Source: Cellulophaga sp. (GTDB taxonomy: Bacteria > Bacteroidota > Bacteroidia > Flavobacteriales > Flavobacteriaceae). Taken from it: 32,337 bases of DNA. Shown here one piece after another: positions 8,140 to 15,994 of the stretch. Made by a program: the position numbers and the translations under genes. The notes below the pieces were generated by a model, which was given only the letters and a program-made list of their open reading frames with translations, made no database searches and was not told the DNA's origin. Position 1 is the stretch's first letter. Each line of letters starts with the position of its first letter. The stretch is taken from NCBI GenBank assembly GCA_030731855.1, contig JANQTG010000222.1:40784-73120 (forward strand). Direction: 5' to 3'.

Positions 8140-9317
8140 TATTGGTGTTGGTCTAAAATACTTATTATTTGTTCGCAACCAGCCTTAATCTCCTGATTAG
8201 AAATGGTTAATGGAGGAGAAATTCGTACTGCCCTAGGCTCAAAAAGCAACCAAAAAAGAATCAGATTTTGTTTTGCAGCGGTTAAAACCAAATAGTCAGT
8301 AAGTTCTTTATTTTCCATTATAAGCGCTAGCATAAGTCCCTTACCTCTAATTTCTTTAATGTATTTATGTTTTAAGTAGGCTCTAAATAAGAGTTCTTTT
8401 TCTAAAGTTTCAGCAATTAAAGTAGTTTCTGTAATTTCTTTTAAAGTTGCCAAACTCGCAGCGGCAATAACGGGGTTACCTCCAAAAGTGGTAATATGGC
8501 CTAATTTTGGACTCTCTTGTAGGTTTTGCATTAAAGTTTTTGAAGCTACAAAGGCACCTGCTGGTAAACCACCTGCCATTCCTTTACCAATCACTAAAAT
8601 ATCAGGAATACAGTTATAATGTTCAAAGGCAAAAAGTTTTCCTGTTCTGCCAAAACCAGGTTGAATTTCGTCTAAAATTAGTAAAGCGCCAACGGCATCG
8701 CATCGCTTTCTTATTTTAGTCAGATAGCCATTTTTAGGTTCAATAAAACCAGCACCACCTTGTATTGTTTCTAAAAGTACACCTGCCGTTTTTTCGGTTA
8801 TTTTAGCAATATCGTCTTCATTATTAAAGCTTATAAAGCGAACATCAGGAACCAATGGTCTAAATACAGATTTGCGTTCCTCAAAGCCCATAACGCTTAA
8901 ACTACCCATGGTATTTCCATGATAAGCATGGTTGGCGGCAATTAACTCGGTTCTTCCTGTTGCTCTGCGTGCTAATTTTAAGGCACCTTCAATAGCTTCG
9001 GTTCCTGAATTTACTAAATACGTAGTTTGTAGACTCTCGGGAAGATGTGATGCTAAAAGTTTGGTGTAATCAACAGCGGGTTTTTGAATATATTCTCCAT
9101 AAACCATCACATGTGCATAAGAATCTACCTGATCTTTTATTGCTTGGCTAACCTTTGGATGGCAATGTCCTAAACTACAAGCCGATACACCTGCAACAAA
9201 ATCTAAATGTGCATTACCCTGAGTATCATAAATATAACTTCCTTTAGCATGGGATACTTCCAAAGCTAAAGGGTAAGGCGTTGTTTGCGCTTGGTGTTTA
9301 TAAAAGTCAGTTTTCAT
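8136..9317 (-). CDS. Class-III PLP aminotransferase (acetylornithine/GABA type), 393 aa
   Basis: A fold-type I, class-III aminotransferase. Visible motifs are NSGTEAIEGALKLARRATGR (103-122) for phosphate binding, YHG (132-134) for the ring-stacking aromatic, LDEIQPGFGRTG (215-226) with the cofactor aspartate D216, and the Schiff-base lysine K245 in VIGKGMAGG. Length agrees with acetylornithine-type members. The substrate cannot be read from the sequence: the gene stands apart from arginine, lysine and ectoine genes, and flavobacterial orthologues are usually annotated only as aspartate aminotransferase family. It starts 1 nt after the OstA-like stop codon, so the two are almost certainly co-transcribed. 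An in-frame tandem stop arises from a 12-nt duplication. Confidence 0.88.
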   Translation of the reverse strand: MKTDFYKHQAQTTPYPLALEVSHAKGSYIYDTQGNAHLDFVAGVSACSLGHCHPKVSQAIKDQVDSYAHVMVYGEYIQKPAVDYTKLLASHLPESLQTTYLVNSGTEAIEGALKLARRATGRTELIAANHAYHGNTMGSLSVMGFEERKSVFRPLVPDVRFISFNNEDDIAKITEKTAGVLLETIQGGAGFIEPKNGYLTKIRKRCDAVGALLILDEIQPGFGRTGKLFAFEHYNCIPDILVIGKGMAGGLPAGAFVASKTLMQNLQESPKLGHITTFGGNPVIAAASLATLKEITETTLIAETLEKELLFRAYLKHKYIKEIRGKGLMLALIMENKELTDYLVLTAAKQNLILFWLLFEPRAVRISPPLTISNQEIKAGCEQIISILDQHQY

Positions 9318-9318
9318 G

Positions 9319-11082
9319 CTATTCGTTCGACTCTTTTAATGTAGTGTTTGGTTCTGCTTGTTCTTTTGTTGATGTTATTTTTTTTACTGGTTTCACTATT
9401 TTTTGATTTACGGGGTCAGAAATGTTTTTACTCCGTTCTGCTTCTTCAGCATCAATATCTATTGGGTTTTCTATGCCTCGAATGACAACTAACTCGATAT
9501 TATTATCATCGTCATCAAAAATATCGTCTTTTGTTAAAATACGTTCTTCTCCACGCCAAACCATACCTTTTAAAATTCGAAGTTCTATCTCTAAATTCGA
9601 TTCCGTAAAAATGGTTCCGTCTGGTTCTGTAAAAAAAGTTAAATCTTCCACATCGTTATTAGCAAATGTAATATTGATTTTACTACACAATGTTTTATTG
9701 ATACCGATAAGCTCTTGGTCGTCATTATACATCCAATACACTACTTCGGTATTGCTAATTAAATCGACTTCCTTGAGTTCATTTTCTAGGAATTTACCAA
9801 ATAAATTAATCCCTTTTGCTTGGTTGTAACCTGTTTTTCCAACGGTATCGAGCGATACAATAAAGGCATTTTTGAGTACTTTGAGCGAATCTAATTTTTC
9901 GGTTTCTATATTGGATAATAAATGGATAGTGTCTCCTGTCATTTGGTTTTCACCGTTCCAAATGATAGGGTAGAACTTCGGCCAATCTTTTTCTTTAGTG
10001 GTGATAGGTATTTTTTTTGCTAACAATTTAGTCAATCCTGTAGCTTGGTCGATGTGAATAGAATCTGCTTTTCCGCTCAAATCGGTTTTATAAAATTTTG
10101 CATTTCTGAAAGCGCGAACAATTCTTTTATCAGGAATCCCTGTAATCATTAGCGTATCTCCATGCATATACAATGAATCTTTTTCTACCAAACTTACAGC
10201 AACAGCTCTTCTGGTTGCAAAAACGGAATCTTGGGCTTTAAAGACTTCTGCGTAATGAGCTCTTAAAATACCTTTGTTTATAGTGTCGGTAATTTTAATA
10301 TTATTAGTAGCTGAAGCAAACTCTTTTGCTTTATTAAAATAGACACTATCGCCAACAATAATACGGTTGTTATAATCTATTCTCGTATTTTTTATGCCGT
10401 AACCACTTTCTATTTTAGTGTCATAAAAGCCACGTTCACAATAAATTTTATAGGTTTCACCAGTAACTGTTGATGGCCCATACATGTACGCATTTTTTGA
10501 AGATGTGTAATAATCTAATTGCTTTGAATCTAACACATATTCAGGATTGTCTATATGAACACTATCTAAAAATTGATATTTTTTAGTTTCCATATAATAC
10601 CGACCAATTTGGCTTGTTAAGGTATTTAAAGAATCTATTACAGTACCAAAATCTTTATAATAAGCTTCTTGATTTTCACGATCAAAACGTAAGGTGTCAG
10701 TTTCTAGTCGCATGCCAGGATTTTGTTCTAAAATAACACTTTGCCATGCTTTGGCAAGTTTGGTATTCCCATCATAATCCATTTTGCCGCTGGTCATTTG
10801 TATGGAATCGCCTTGTTGTAAACGGATATTACCCACCGCTTTTAAACGGTTTTCTTTCTGATAAAAAATAGCATAATCGCACCACAAATCGGCACCTTGG
10901 TGTTCAAATTGTACTTGCCTTTCATCTTTACTAAAAATAGAAGCCCCTGGTGCTTTAGCTTCATCTTTGCTAAAAGTACCTCCGTAAATGATATTTATTT
11001 GTTTGCCTTCAGTAGGTTCAACTTGACTGAAACCAAGATGTATTAGACATACCGCAAACAAAAAAAAGCGAATTTTTTGCAC
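9319..11082 (-). CDS. OstA/LptA-like secreted protein, 587 aa, GTG start
   Basis: Residues 1-19 form a signal peptide (MQKIRFFLFAVCLIHLGFSQ, cleavage near SQ). The mature part is a repetitive beta-rich chain with the OstA-like pattern: ADLWCDYAIFYQKENRLKAVGNIRLQQGD, then further D-x-a-x-f/y and G-d-S/T-i units (GDSIQMTSG, GDSVYFNK, GDTLMITG, GDTIHLLS). This is the N-terminal OstA/LptA-like domain family that in other bacteria carries lipopolysaccharide across the periplasm. The C-terminal ~60 residues are charged and likely disordered. No LptD barrel is present. The start is GTG at 11080-11082: an in-frame TAA lies directly before it, the internal ATG nearby is out of frame, and this start gives a complete signal peptide. 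Role in LPS transport is inferred from the family. Confidence 0.85.
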   Translation of the reverse strand: MQKIRFFLFAVCLIHLGFSQVEPTEGKQINIIYGGTFSKDEAKAPGASIFSKDERQVQFEHQGADLWCDYAIFYQKENRLKAVGNIRLQQGDSIQMTSGKMDYDGNTKLAKAWQSVILEQNPGMRLETDTLRFDRENQEAYYKDFGTVIDSLNTLTSQIGRYYMETKKYQFLDSVHIDNPEYVLDSKQLDYYTSSKNAYMYGPSTVTGETYKIYCERGFYDTKIESGYGIKNTRIDYNNRIIVGDSVYFNKAKEFASATNNIKITDTINKGILRAHYAEVFKAQDSVFATRRAVAVSLVEKDSLYMHGDTLMITGIPDKRIVRAFRNAKFYKTDLSGKADSIHIDQATGLTKLLAKKIPITTKEKDWPKFYPIIWNGENQMTGDTIHLLSNIETEKLDSLKVLKNAFIVSLDTVGKTGYNQAKGINLFGKFLENELKEVDLISNTEVVYWMYNDDQELIGINKTLCSKINITFANNDVEDLTFFTEPDGTIFTESNLEIELRILKGMVWRGEERILTKDDIFDDDDNNIELVVIRGIENPIDIDAEEAERSKNISDPVNQKIVKPVKKITSTKEQAEPNTTLKESNE

Positions 11083-11098
11083 TTAATTTATTTTTGCT

Positions 11099-11128
11099 CA
11101 AAAATAGCGAATTTTCAAGCAGTCAAAA
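11099..11128 (-). promoter_or_regulatory. Bacteroidota-type promoter of the OstA-like gene
   Basis: On the minus strand TTTTG (11128-11124), a 17-nt spacer, then TATTTTTG (11106-11099), matching the TTTG / TAnnTTTG pattern of Bacteroidota housekeeping promoters. The spacer is slightly shorter than the usual 19-21. The -7 box ends 16 nt before the GTG start, so the leader would be very short. Confidence 0.5.
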
Positions 11129-11273
11129 GCGGATTGGGATAATTTTAGTATAATCATCGTTATAAATACATTTAGTTTAAGCGCTGTGTATACTTTTTGA
11201 AATAATACAAACGTTATGTATCTCTTAGGGTACTATTTTTAGAATTAAATAAATTGCCTAATTATTAGATAAT

Positions 11274-11891
11274 ATGCTTATGAATAACAATCCATTATTT
11301 TTTTCGATACTATTTTTAGTGCTAGGATCTGGAATATTATATTCCCAAAAAACTTCAGGAACTTTAGTCTTTAAAGATGGAAGTATTAAAAAGGGCTTTG
11401 TGCAATTAGCCAGTTCAGAACGAGTAAAATTCAAAGTCAATAAAAAAGATAAGGCTATAAAATATGAATTTACTGATTTAGAATATGCTGAAATTAGTAT
11501 TAATGATGAAGTTTCTAGGTATAAACTAGTTTCCATTTTAGACAAAGATTTGCCCATAGTTTTAAAAGAAATTGTTAGCGGAAAAGTATCGCTTTTTAAT
11601 CTCAACACTCAAGGGTATTCCCCAGGTGTTCCTATGGGAGGTGGCATGGCTGGTGCACCAATGTATCCTATGGGTACTAACTATTCAATTAAAAATTTAT
11701 ATGTTTTAAAACAAGGTGAAGCTAAAGCAACACATTTAGGTTCTAATCAATTATTCTCTAAAAATTTTAAGCAAGCAGCTTCGGATTATTTCAAAGATTG
11801 CGAAAATTTGGTCGCTAAAATTCAAAATAGAGATTTTAAGAAAAAAGAAATTAAAGCTATTGTTGAATATTATAATAGTCAATGTGAATAA
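11274..11891 (+). CDS. Secreted protein of unknown function, 205 aa
   Basis: I do not recognise this family. Residues 7-24 are hydrophobic and end in YSQ, a typical flavobacterial signal peptide, so the protein is probably exported. The mature N-terminal part (KTSGTLVFKDGSIKKGFVQL ... KAIKYEFTDLEYAEI) looks like a small beta-domain in which a strand made from 'G-x-l-v-f-k-d-G' is followed by a turn. A Gly/Met/Pro-rich linker (GVPMGGGMAGAPMYPMG, about 121-137) precedes a charged helical C-terminus with two cysteines, C176 and C204 (DCENLV and the penultimate residue), which might form a disulphide. The start could also be ATG 11280, two codons in. It stands alone between a divergent promoter region and a convergent terminator. 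Confidence 0.75.
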   Translation: MLMNNNPLFFSILFLVLGSGILYSQKTSGTLVFKDGSIKKGFVQLASSERVKFKVNKKDKAIKYEFTDLEYAEISINDEVSRYKLVSILDKDLPIVLKEIVSGKVSLFNLNTQGYSPGVPMGGGMAGAPMYPMGTNYSIKNLYVLKQGEAKATHLGSNQLFSKNFKQAASDYFKDCENLVAKIQNRDFKKKEIKAIVEYYNSQCE

Positions 11892-11902
11892 TTATCGTAA
11901 CA

Positions 11903-11930
11903 AAAAAAGCCACTCGAAAGTGGCTTTTTT
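11903..11930. terminator. Bidirectional terminator between the secreted protein and purA
   Basis: Perfect 12-bp stem AAAAAAGCCACT (11903-11914) with AGTGGCTTTTTT (11919-11930) and a CGAA tetraloop. A run on one side and T run on the other make it work in both directions. It lies 11 nt after one stop codon and 23 nt from the other. Confidence 0.95.
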
Positions 11931-11953
11931 AATGTATTAAGACGTTTTAAAGA

Positions 11954-13225
11954 TTATCTGTAAATCGTCTGTTTTCTATCAGGCCCAACAGATACTATTT
12001 TAATTGGCACTTCTAATTCTTTTTCAAGAAAATCTATATAGGTATTAAGCGCTGCGGGTAATTGACTTGCAGTACTCATTTTAGTTAAATCTTCAGCCCA
12101 ACCATCCATTTCTGTATAGATTGGAGTTACACTTTCTGGTTCAATATTGTATGGAAAATGTGTAATTGTTTCTCCTTTGTAGTTGTAAGCGGTGCATACT
12201 TTCAGTTTTTTAAAGCCACTCAATACATCGCCTTTCATCATCATTAGTTCCGTAACCCCGTTAATTTGTACAGCATATTTTAAGGCAACTAAATCTAACC
12301 AACCACAACGTCTTGCTCTACCAGTTGTAGCACCAAATTCGTTACCCACACGACCCATAATTTCTCCATCAGCATCAAAAAGTTCTGTTGGGAATGGGCC
12401 ACTCCCTACTCTGGTAGTATAGGCCTTAAAAATACCTTTTACCTCGCCAATTTGGTTCGGTGCAACACCTAAACCAGTACAAGCACCAGCGGCTGTTGTG
12501 TTTGACGAAGTTACAAAAGGGTAAGTCCCAAAATCAATATCTAATAAAGAACCTTGAGCACCTTCTGCCAATATTTTTTTACCTTCTTTTTGTGCTTTGA
12601 ATAGATACTCTTCGCTATCTATAAAAGTAAGTTCTTTTAATTTTTCAACGGCTTTAAAAAAATCAGCTTCTAATTCTTGCAAATCATATTGAATATCTAC
12701 ATCATAAAAACCAATCATAGCTTCATGCTTATCGGCTAAGTTGCGGTATTTTTCTTTCCAATCGCTAAATTCTAAATCACCCACACGCATTCCGTTTCTT
12801 CCGGTTTTGTCCATGTATGTTGGGCCAATACCTTTTAATGTAGAACCAATTTTTGCTTTACCCTTGGCAGCTTCTGAGGCGGCATCCAGTAAGCGGTGTG
12901 TTGGTAAAATTAAGTGTGCTTTTCTAGAGATTAATAAGATAGATTTTATATCTAAATTAAATTTATGTAGATTGTCTAATTCTTTTTGAAAAATAACAGG
13001 ATCAATAACAACGCCATTGCCTACAATATTAATGGCACCCTTATGAAAAATACCAGACGGAATGGTGTGTAAAACATGTTTTATACCATCAAATTCTAAA
13101 GTATGACCAGCATTTGGGCCACCTTGAAAACGGGCGATAATATCATAATTTTTGGTTAATACATCAACAATTTTTCCTTTTCCTTCGTCTCCCCATTGAA
13201 GCCCAAGTAGTAAATCTACTGCCAT
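11954..13225 (-). CDS. purA: Adenylosuccinate synthetase PurA, 423 aa
   Basis: Joins IMP and aspartate with GTP hydrolysis to give adenylosuccinate, the first committed step to AMP. Motifs in order: LLLGLQWGDEGKGK (4-17) phosphate loop, GGPNAGHT (about 37-44), STLKGIGPTYMDKTGRNG, the EGAQG loop with DIDFGTYPFVTSSNTT, TRVGSGPFPTEL, and GATTGRARRCGWLD. The open frame extends 33 codons further upstream, but that part overlaps the fur-like gene in another frame and does not resemble PurA. The start at 13225 puts the conserved N-terminus at residue 2 and gives the usual family length. It lies 13 nt after the Fur-family gene, so rel, fur-like and purA probably form one operon. Confidence 0.97.
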   Translation of the reverse strand: MAVDLLLGLQWGDEGKGKIVDVLTKNYDIIARFQGGPNAGHTLEFDGIKHVLHTIPSGIFHKGAINIVGNGVVIDPVIFQKELDNLHKFNLDIKSILLISRKAHLILPTHRLLDAASEAAKGKAKIGSTLKGIGPTYMDKTGRNGMRVGDLEFSDWKEKYRNLADKHEAMIGFYDVDIQYDLQELEADFFKAVEKLKELTFIDSEEYLFKAQKEGKKILAEGAQGSLLDIDFGTYPFVTSSNTTAAGACTGLGVAPNQIGEVKGIFKAYTTRVGSGPFPTELFDADGEIMGRVGNEFGATTGRARRCGWLDLVALKYAVQINGVTELMMMKGDVLSGFKKLKVCTAYNYKGETITHFPYNIEPESVTPIYTEMDGWAEDLTKMSTASQLPAALNTYIDFLEKELEVPIKIVSVGPDRKQTIYR

Positions 13226-13238
13226 TCTTGTAATTTGC

Positions 13239-13706
13239 TTAGTTGTTGTTAATTTCTTCTTTGTTCTCGTCTTTATTTTTTGTTCCATAGAAGTAGAGCG
13301 AGTGGTTGCTGATGGTAATGTCAAAAACCTCTTCTATGGTCTTTTTTATAGATTGTATTCTAGGGTCACAAAACTCAATAACTTCTCCCGTATCGGTTAA
13401 AATTACATGATCGTGTTGCCTGTCAAAATAAGATTTTTCGTATTGTGCTTGGTTTTTGCCAAACTGATGTTTTCGTACTAATTTACAATCTAATAAAAGC
13501 TCAATAGTATTATAAAGTGTTGCTCTACTTACCCTGTAGTTTTTGTTTTTCATTTTAATGTAGAGGCTTTCTATATCAAAATGATCTTCGTTATTGTAAA
13601 TTTCTTGAAGTATAGCGTAGCGTTCGGGCGTTTTTCTGTGTCCGTTTTCTTCTAAAAAAGTAGTGAAGACATTTTTTACGATGTCTTGGTTTTTATTGTT
13701 ATTCAT
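13239..13706 (-). CDS. Fur-family transcriptional regulator, 155 aa
   Basis: Winged-helix N-terminal domain with [16 protein letters not shown] and the recognition helix region [21 protein letters not shown], then a dimerisation/metal domain with [24 protein letters not shown]. The usual HHDH metal motif reads QHDH. The CxxC pair that holds the structural zinc in many Fur/PerR/Zur proteins (normally just after HHDH-LI) is replaced by LTDT. No CxxC is present near the C-terminus either, which ends in a K/N/E-rich tail. It is therefore a Fur superfamily protein without the structural zinc cysteines; which metal or signal it senses cannot be told. It lies between rel and purA, a placement I recall from other Flavobacteriia. 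A TACATTTG box (13732-13739) 25 nt upstream may give it a promoter of its own. Confidence 0.88.
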   Translation of the reverse strand: MNNNKNQDIVKNVFTTFLEENGHRKTPERYAILQEIYNNEDHFDIESLYIKMKNKNYRVSRATLYNTIELLLDCKLVRKHQFGKNQAQYEKSYFDRQHDHVILTDTGEVIEFCDPRIQSIKKTIEEVFDITISNHSLYFYGTKNKDENKEEINNN

Positions 13707-13731
13707 GATAACTTTTGCAACAATCGAAGTG

Positions 13732-13739
13732 CAAATGTA
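13732..13739 (-). promoter_or_regulatory. Candidate -7 box for the Fur-family gene
   Basis: TACATTTG on the minus strand fits TAnnTTTG and ends 25 nt before the ATG. No TTTG partner is seen at the expected distance, so this is a single-box call. Confidence 0.35.
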
Positions 13740-13749
13740 CAGCTAAAAT

Positions 13750-15957
13750 TTATATTCTGCTGACTTTGTCTATCCCATTGATACTCTTTAAATTGTTAAT
13801 AACTTTTTTTAGTATCTCGTTATTTTTTACGACAACAGTTATTTTTCCTTTGAAAGTACCTCCATCTGTACTAAAATTAAGACTTCGCATGTTTACGTGC
13901 ATATTCCCCGAAATAACTTCGGTTATTTTGCTTACCAAACCCAAATTGTCAATACCCGTTAAATTTATTTCAGAAGTAAATTCTTGTTGGCTAGAGTCTA
14001 TCCATTTAGCAGACATAATTCTGTAAGCGTAATTAGACTGCAATGAAATGGCATTAGGGCAATTTTTTGAGTGCACCTTAATACCTTCATTAATACTAAC
14101 AAATCCAAAAACGTCATCACCAGGTATAGGGTTACAACAAGGCGATAGTTTATAAGGTAATTTCTCTTCTTCGTTTCCAAAAACTAAAACATCGTATTTT
14201 GATGTAATTTCTTCTTTATCAATATCTCCAGAAGGTTGTTGTCTTTGAATTTTATTTTTAAAAAAGCTGATAAACGCATTACTATAGGATGCGGCAAAAT
14301 CTTTTATTTTTTGATTATCAATGGTGCCTATTCCTACCCTGTAAAACAAATCTAGACTTGTTTTTAACTTAAAGTAAGAAACCATTTTGTTGATGGTATC
14401 TTCACTGAAGTTTATTTTTTGAGAGCGTAGTTTTCGTCTTAAAATTTCTTTTCCTTCTAGTGCAACACTCTTTTTTTCTTCTCTTAAAACCGATTTTATT
14501 TTAGCTCTCGCTCTTGCTGTCGTGGCATAATCTAACCAACTTTGGTTAGGTTGTGCGCTCTCAGAGGTGATAATTTCTACCTGATCGCCACTATGTAGGG
14601 TAGTATTTAAAGGTACTAGTTTTCCGTTTACTTTTGCGCCTCGGGTATGCATGCCCACTTCGGTGTGTATGTTGAAGGCAAAATCTAATGGGGTTGAGTT
14701 TTTTGGTAATGATTTTAACTCACCCTGTGGCGTAAAAACAAATATTTCTTTCGCGTATAAATTTAATTTAAACTCCTCAACGAAATCTACCGCATTGGTA
14801 TTGGCATTTTCTAAAGCTTCTTGTAATTTATTAAGCCACTCTTCAATTCCAATTTCTTTTTGATTGCCATGTTTGTATTTGTAATGTGCCGCATAGCCTT
14901 TTTCAGCAATTTCGTGCATGCGTTCGCTACGAATCTGTACTTCTACCCATTTCCCTAAAGGGCCCATTACCGTAATATGTAAAGCTTCGTAGCCCGTAGA
15001 TTTTGGGGAAGATATCCAATCTCTTAAACGAACAGGATTAGGCGTAAAATGGTCTGTTACAATAGAATAAATTTTCCAAGCTAAGAATTTTTCATTCGGT
15101 TTATCAGACTTGTAGATCACTCGGAGCGCAAATTTGTCGTAAATTTCATCAAAAGTCACATTTTGAGTCACCATTTTTCTTCGGATAGAATAAATAGACT
15201 TCATTCTACCTTTGATTATATAATTTAGATTCTCTTTGTCAAGAGAATCGCTTATAACGGCTGAGAAATCTTCAATATATTTTTTTTGTTCTTCTTTAGT
15301 TTCTTCAATTTTACCCAGAATATCATTATAAACTTCTGGTTCTGTGTATTTTAAACTTAAATCTTCTAATTCTGTTTTAATATTATACAAGCCAATTCTG
15401 TGCGCGAGCGGTGCATAAATATATAAAGTTTCCGAAGCTATTTTTACTTGTTTATGCTCTGGCATAGAATCCATAGTGAGCATGTTGTGATACCTATCTG
15501 CTATTTTTATGATGATAACTCGAATGTCATCATTCAAGGTCAACAACATTTTTCTAAAATTCTCAGCCTGCTGCGATATGTTCATATCTTTTTTCAGGTG
15601 AGAAATTTTTGTAAGACCGTCAACAATTTTTGCAACGGAAGATCCAAACATTCTATCAATATCATCAAGGGTGTATTCAGTATCTTCCACCACATCGTGT
15701 AGTAGGGCAGAGGCAATAGAAACTGCATCTAAGCCTATTTCTGAGGCTACAATTTTGGCTACTGCTATGGGATGAAATATATAGGCTTCGCCAGATTTCC
15801 TTCTTTGATCTTTATGAGCGTCAACAGCCACATCAAAAGCAGTCCGAATTAATTTTTTATCCTCGTCAGTAAGTGTTTGATAACTGATACGCAATAGTTC
15901 TTTATATTGCTTAGCAATTTGTTTGTTTTCTTTTTCTATAGCTTCCTCGGTCATCAT
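13750..15957 (-). CDS. Bifunctional (p)ppGpp synthetase/hydrolase, RelA/SpoT family, 735 aa
   Basis: Makes and degrades the starvation alarmone (p)ppGpp. Domains in order: HD hydrolase (about 45-200) with the metal ligands intact (H62, LLHDVVEDT at 85-93, IADRYHNM at 152-159); synthetase (about 245-360) with GRMKSIYSIRRK, LRVIYKS, the motif RLRD (310-313) at the RxKD position typical of bifunctional enzymes, YEALH and VEVQIR; TGS domain (about 400-465, FVFTPQGELKSLPKNSTPLDFAFNIH begins it); a helical region; a zinc-finger-like CCNPIPGDDV segment; and a C-terminal ACT domain. All catalytic signatures are present, so both activities are expected. The spacing to the upstream M48 gene is 37 nt, and the Fur-family gene follows after 43 nt. 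Confidence 0.95.
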   Translation of the reverse strand: MMTEEAIEKENKQIAKQYKELLRISYQTLTDEDKKLIRTAFDVAVDAHKDQRRKSGEAYIFHPIAVAKIVASEIGLDAVSIASALLHDVVEDTEYTLDDIDRMFGSSVAKIVDGLTKISHLKKDMNISQQAENFRKMLLTLNDDIRVIIIKIADRYHNMLTMDSMPEHKQVKIASETLYIYAPLAHRIGLYNIKTELEDLSLKYTEPEVYNDILGKIEETKEEQKKYIEDFSAVISDSLDKENLNYIIKGRMKSIYSIRRKMVTQNVTFDEIYDKFALRVIYKSDKPNEKFLAWKIYSIVTDHFTPNPVRLRDWISSPKSTGYEALHITVMGPLGKWVEVQIRSERMHEIAEKGYAAHYKYKHGNQKEIGIEEWLNKLQEALENANTNAVDFVEEFKLNLYAKEIFVFTPQGELKSLPKNSTPLDFAFNIHTEVGMHTRGAKVNGKLVPLNTTLHSGDQVEIITSESAQPNQSWLDYATTARARAKIKSVLREEKKSVALEGKEILRRKLRSQKINFSEDTINKMVSYFKLKTSLDLFYRVGIGTIDNQKIKDFAASYSNAFISFFKNKIQRQQPSGDIDKEEITSKYDVLVFGNEEEKLPYKLSPCCNPIPGDDVFGFVSINEGIKVHSKNCPNAISLQSNYAYRIMSAKWIDSSQQEFTSEINLTGIDNLGLVSKITEVISGNMHVNMRSLNFSTDGGTFKGKITVVVKNNEILKKVINNLKSINGIDKVSRI

Positions 15958-15994
15958 ATAATCTAAATGATATAATTTTACTAAACTACAAAAA

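Noticed and set aside
11258-11608. Minus-strand open frame of 116 codons opposite the secreted 205-aa protein
   Set aside because: It lies against a gene with a clear signal peptide and terminator. Its own product looks like a reverse-strand shadow.
11954-13324. Longer purA open frame with 33 extra N-terminal codons
   Set aside because: The extension overlaps the Fur-family gene in another frame and has no PurA similarity. The ATG at 13225 gives the normal N-terminus and length.
13715-14026. Plus-strand open frame of 103 codons opposite the end of the Rel/SpoT gene
   Set aside because: It is antisense to a fully conserved ACT domain, with composition explained by the opposite strand. I see no start context or family.
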